From Pedosphaera sp. (GTDB lineage Bacteria > Verrucomicrobiota > Verrucomicrobiia > Limisphaerales > Pedosphaeraceae): a stretch of 46,034 nucleotides of DNA. Below, piece by piece: positions 43,803 through 46,034 of the stretch. Every line of letters begins with the position of its first letter. The stretch's first letter is position 1. The notes below the pieces were generated by a model that saw nothing but the letters and a program-made list of their open reading frames with translations, was not told the origin of the DNA and searched no databases. Both the position numbers and the translations under genes were made by a program. Where the stretch lies: the NCBI GenBank assembly GCA_028293325.1, contig JAQGPA010000146.1:1-46034 (forward strand), written 5' to 3'.

Positions 43803-44909
43803 ATGATTATTGGCATTCCAAAAGAGATTAAAGATCACGAATACCGGGTGGCCTTGCTGCCGTCCGCCGCTTATCAACTCATCAAGCGCGGCCATCAGGT
43901 GCTGGTCGAGCACGGCGCGGGCGTGGGCGCGGGTTACCCGGATGCGGATTACGCGCAGGCGGGGGCGACGCTGCTGGCGGATCACCGGACGATTTTTGAA
44001 AAGGCCGACCTGATCGTGAAAGTAAAGGAACCGCTGGCTGCGGAATACGCATTATTGCGGTCGGGCCAGATTTTGTTCACGTACCTGCATTTGGCGGCGA
44101 ATCGCGGGTTGACGGAAGCGTTGCTGAAATCCGGCGTGACCGCACTGGCGTATGAAACCATTGAAGTGAACCGGCGGTTGCCGCTGCTGGAACCGATGAG
44201 TGAGATTGCCGGGCGCATGTCAGTGCTGGTGGGCGGTTTTTTTCTGGCCAAACATAACGGCGGCAGCGGCGTGCTGTTGGGCGGCGTGCCGGGCGTGTTG
44301 CCGGGCCGCGTGGTGGTGCTGGGCGGGGGCGCTTCGGGCATCAATGCGGCGCGCATGGCCACCGGGTTGGGGGCGGATGTGACCATTCTGGAAGTGGATT
44401 TGGAGCGGATGCGGTTTTTGGATATTACGCTGCACACGGCGCACACACTTTACTCCAGTGAAGCGCACTTGATTGATCTGTTGCCGACGGTGGATCTGTT
44501 AATTGGCGCGGTGCTGGTACCGGGAGCCAAGGCGCCCAAATTAATCAACCGTGACATGCTGCGCCGGATGCGGCCCGGCAGCGTGTTGGTGGATATTGCG
44601 ATTGACCAGGGTGGTTGTGCCGAGACTTCCCGCGCGACGACGCATCAGAATCCCGTGTATGTCGAGGAAGGCGTGACGCATTACTGTGTGGCGAACATGC
44701 CCGGCGCGTACGCGCGCACCGCCACGCAAGCGCTCACCAACGTCACCTACCGCTACATTGAATTGCTGGCGGACCTTGGTTTGGCCGAGGCTTGCGTGAA
44801 ACAGCCGGCGCTCATTGGTGGCATCAATGTGATGGACGGCAAGGTCACGCACAAGGCCGTGGCCGAGGCGCACGGCATTCCCTGCACCACACCGGTCCTG
44901 GGCAAATGA
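43803..44909 (+). CDS. ald: Alanine dehydrogenase
   Basis: A 368-residue NAD-dependent enzyme interconverting L-alanine and pyruvate plus ammonia. It starts MIIGIPKEIKDHEYRVALLP. Substrate residues are seen in IVKVKEPLAAEY (Lys) and TYLHLAANRGL (His). The NAD-binding loop is VVVLGGGASGINAARMA, and the catalytic Asp lies in VDIAIDQGGCAETSR. GGAG lies just before the start. It follows the YihY gene by 13 nt. The length is normal. Confidence 0.96.
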   Translation: MIIGIPKEIKDHEYRVALLPSAAYQLIKRGHQVLVEHGAGVGAGYPDADYAQAGATLLADHRTIFEKADLIVKVKEPLAAEYALLRSGQILFTYLHLAANRGLTEALLKSGVTALAYETIEVNRRLPLLEPMSEIAGRMSVLVGGFFLAKHNGGSGVLLGGVPGVLPGRVVVLGGGASGINAARMATGLGADVTILEVDLERMRFLDITLHTAHTLYSSEAHLIDLLPTVDLLIGAVLVPGAKAPKLINRDMLRRMRPGSVLVDIAIDQGGCAETSRATTHQNPVYVEEGVTHYCVANMPGAYARTATQALTNVTYRYIELLADLGLAEACVKQPALIGGINVMDGKVTHKAVAEAHGIPCTTPVLGK

Positions 44910-44910
44910 A

Positions 44911-44936
44911 TTAGAGCATTTATGGAACCGCTCTAA
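44911..44936 (+). repeat. Inverted repeat after ald
   Basis: TTAGAGC (44911-44917) and GCTCTAA (44930-44936) form a perfect 7-bp stem around a 12-nt loop directly after the ald stop. There is no T-run, so it is a weak terminator or a dispersed palindrome. Confidence 0.4.
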
Positions 44937-44976
44937 ATCCGATGAAGCAAACGCGGCAACAAATGGAGGCAGGTTC

Positions 44977-45092
44977 TCATGTCCACAATTGCCGGTCCAG
45001 CGAGCGATATTGAATGGCTTCGGAGATGTGATCGCTCGTGATGGATTCCGCGCCGGCCAGATCAGCGATGATGCGGGATACTTTTATAAAGA
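44977..45092 (-). pseudogene. Duplicated 3' end of comM (remote copy)
   Basis: On the minus strand the frame reads [20 protein letters not shown], then [16 protein letters not shown] and a stop at 44977, the same as the end of comM (45588-45703), about 90% identical at DNA level. No N-terminal part is present. It lies downstream of comM with one unrelated gene between, so it is either a leftover of an integration into the comM 3' end or the remains of a tandem duplication. Confidence 0.85.
44981..45092 (+). repeat. Direct repeat, left copy (comM 3' end)
   Basis: Same-orientation partner of 45592-45703. The first 79 bp differ at only two positions; differences accumulate afterwards. Confidence 0.85.
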
Positions 45093-45529
45093 TTTTCGTC
45101 TGCGAATATACATTGGAGTCCACTTCCATCGGCAACATATGCGCTTGCTTGTAAGTTGTTGATTTCCTGGATCACTGCTTTTAATTGTGATTCCGTGAAT
45201 TCTCCCCGGTCCGTGGTATCATTAAACATTGGTTTTGCAGAATGTTTTATCGTTGATGGAAAAACAAAGGCGGCAGTGAAACCGACAACAATAGGGGCTT
45301 TGTGCAATTCCTTACCAGGGAGCCAGAGCCCTTCATCTTCCCACCAGAACTCAATCCGCTCCTTTTCTAATTGAGGGGTTAAAAACTCTCGCTCTCCAGA
45401 AAAGTCGTCGCGGGAGGAATCCATAGCAACAAACAACCAGTTTGTTTCATCAAGGCAAGGTACTAGCCAGTCGAATAAGCTGTTGAGTCCTTGCGATGGA
45501 ATAAATATATTTTTCATATCGTTAGTCAC
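45062..45529 (-). CDS. Hypothetical protein between comM 3'-end repeats
   Basis: A 155-residue protein of unknown function. The start at 45529 is GTG with AGGA 4 nt upstream; ATG 45517 ([15 protein letters not shown]) is the alternative. It looks soluble and acidic ([35 protein letters not shown]) with no signal or membrane helix. Its last ~10 residues ([11 protein letters not shown]) are encoded by the duplicated comM end read out of frame, so the original C-terminus may have been replaced. It is visibly richer in A/T than its neighbours, suggesting recent transfer. The small acidic character would suit an immunity-type protein, but nothing proves that. Confidence 0.6.
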   Translation of the reverse strand: MTNDMKNIFIPSQGLNSLFDWLVPCLDETNWLFVAMDSSRDDFSGEREFLTPQLEKERIEFWWEDEGLWLPGKELHKAPIVVGFTAAFVFPSTIKHSAKPMFNDTTDRGEFTESQLKAVIQEINNLQASAYVADGSGLQCIFADENLYKSIPHHR

Positions 45530-45587
45530 AAGGTCCTATTGGACGTGAACTTTGATCGTTGCTGTTCCCCCAATTATCTGCCTCTGA

Positions 45588-46034
45588 CTACGTCCACAAT
45601 TGCCGGTCCAGCGAGCGGTACTGAATGGCTTCGGAGATGTGATCGCTCGTGATGGATTCCGCGCCGGCCAAATCGGCGATGGTGCGCGCCACTTTTAAAA
45701 TGCGATCGTAGGCGCGGGCGCTCAGGTTCATGTCGGACATGGCGAACTTGAGCAATTCCAGGGTGGCATCATCAATGGCGCAGTAAGCCTTCAACTCGCG
45801 GCTGCCCATGCGGGCGTTGCAGGCGATTTTTGGTTTGTTGGCAAAGCGTTTGTGTTGACGATCGCGGGCGGCAATGACGCGTTCGCGAATTTGCGCGGAC
45901 GGCTCGCCGGCTTTCGTGCCGGAGATTTCGCGGAACTTGACCACCGGCACCTCGATGTGGAGATCAATGCGGTCCAGCAATGGACCCGAGATGCGGCCGA
46001 GATATTTTTGGATCTCACGCGGGGAACTGCGCGA
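45588..46034 (-). CDS. comM: ComM/YifB family Mg-chelatase-like ATPase (C-terminal part)
   Basis: The frame enters from the right edge of the window, so only the last ~148 codons are present. They read SGPLLDRIDLHIEVPVVKF, the sensor region of the AAA module, then the C-terminal Mg_chelatase_C domain ([54 protein letters not shown]). ComM is a hexameric helicase promoting branch migration during natural transformation; YifB is the common alternative name. The 3' end is repeated at 44977-45092. Confidence 0.92.
   Translation of the reverse strand, partial: SRSSPREIQKYLGRISGPLLDRIDLHIEVPVVKFREISGTKAGEPSAQIRERVIAARDRQHKRFANKPKIACNARMGSRELKAYCAIDDATLELLKFAMSDMNLSARAYDRILKVARTIADLAGAESITSDHISEAIQYRSLDRQLWT
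45592..45703 (+). repeat. Direct repeat, right copy (inside comM)
   Basis: Partner of 44981-45092; this copy lies within the intact comM frame. The 0.5 kb between the copies holds the hypothetical gene. Confidence 0.85.

Overview
The window looks like chromosomal DNA of a Verrucomicrobiota member, most likely of the Pedosphaera/Limisphaera type. This is inferred from gene content (DUF1080 remnants, a pseudopilin-like repeat domain, an enlarged RimO, SPFH-metal-ATPase neighbours), moderately high GC and sparse Shine-Dalgarno use; no rRNA or other marker is present to prove it. About forty genes are dense and mostly on the + strand. I saw no tRNA, rRNA, CRISPR array or transposase.

Layout. 1-2.3 kb: end of an ABC ATPase and its two-module permease. 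2.3-3.9 kb: a Spy-like periplasmic protein (minus) and an M28 peptidase. 4.0-10.1 kb: pgk-tpiA-secG followed by an oligopeptide ABC importer (binding lipoprotein and two permeases, no ATPases). 10.2-11.6 kb: an odd membrane protein carrying a pseudopilin-type domain, and a lipoprotein. 11.7-15.2 kb: a cassette with a frameshifted CsoR-family repressor and an MgtA-type P-type ATPase, flanked by direct repeats that are decayed 3' ends of a DUF1080 gene. 15.4-20.9 kb: gap, a TPR-like protein, a dienelactone-hydrolase-type enzyme, a single-domain PqiA, YihY, a BON lipoprotein and rsmD.

21.1-32.4 kb is the most unusual region: eight tightly packed + strand genes encoding an ABC-2 permease, three SPFH (HflK/HflC-like) proteins, a P1B metal ATPase, an ABC ATPase, a second ABC permease and a large membrane-anchored helical protein. 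The third SPFH protein and the adjacent metal ATPase both begin with His/Asp-rich tails. The arrangement suggests a membrane-microdomain metal transport or quality-control system that I do not recognise as described.

32.5-44.9 kb is mostly housekeeping: rimO, pgsA, pgpA, a short RodZ-like HTH membrane protein, ftsH, a DUF1328 protein with a hairpin in its leader, a UPF0173 hydrolase, ftsK, a second YihY and ald. At 45.0-46.0 kb the end of comM is present twice, on either side of an unrecognised AT-richer gene. This is the second place in the window where cargo lies between direct repeats of a gene's 3' end.
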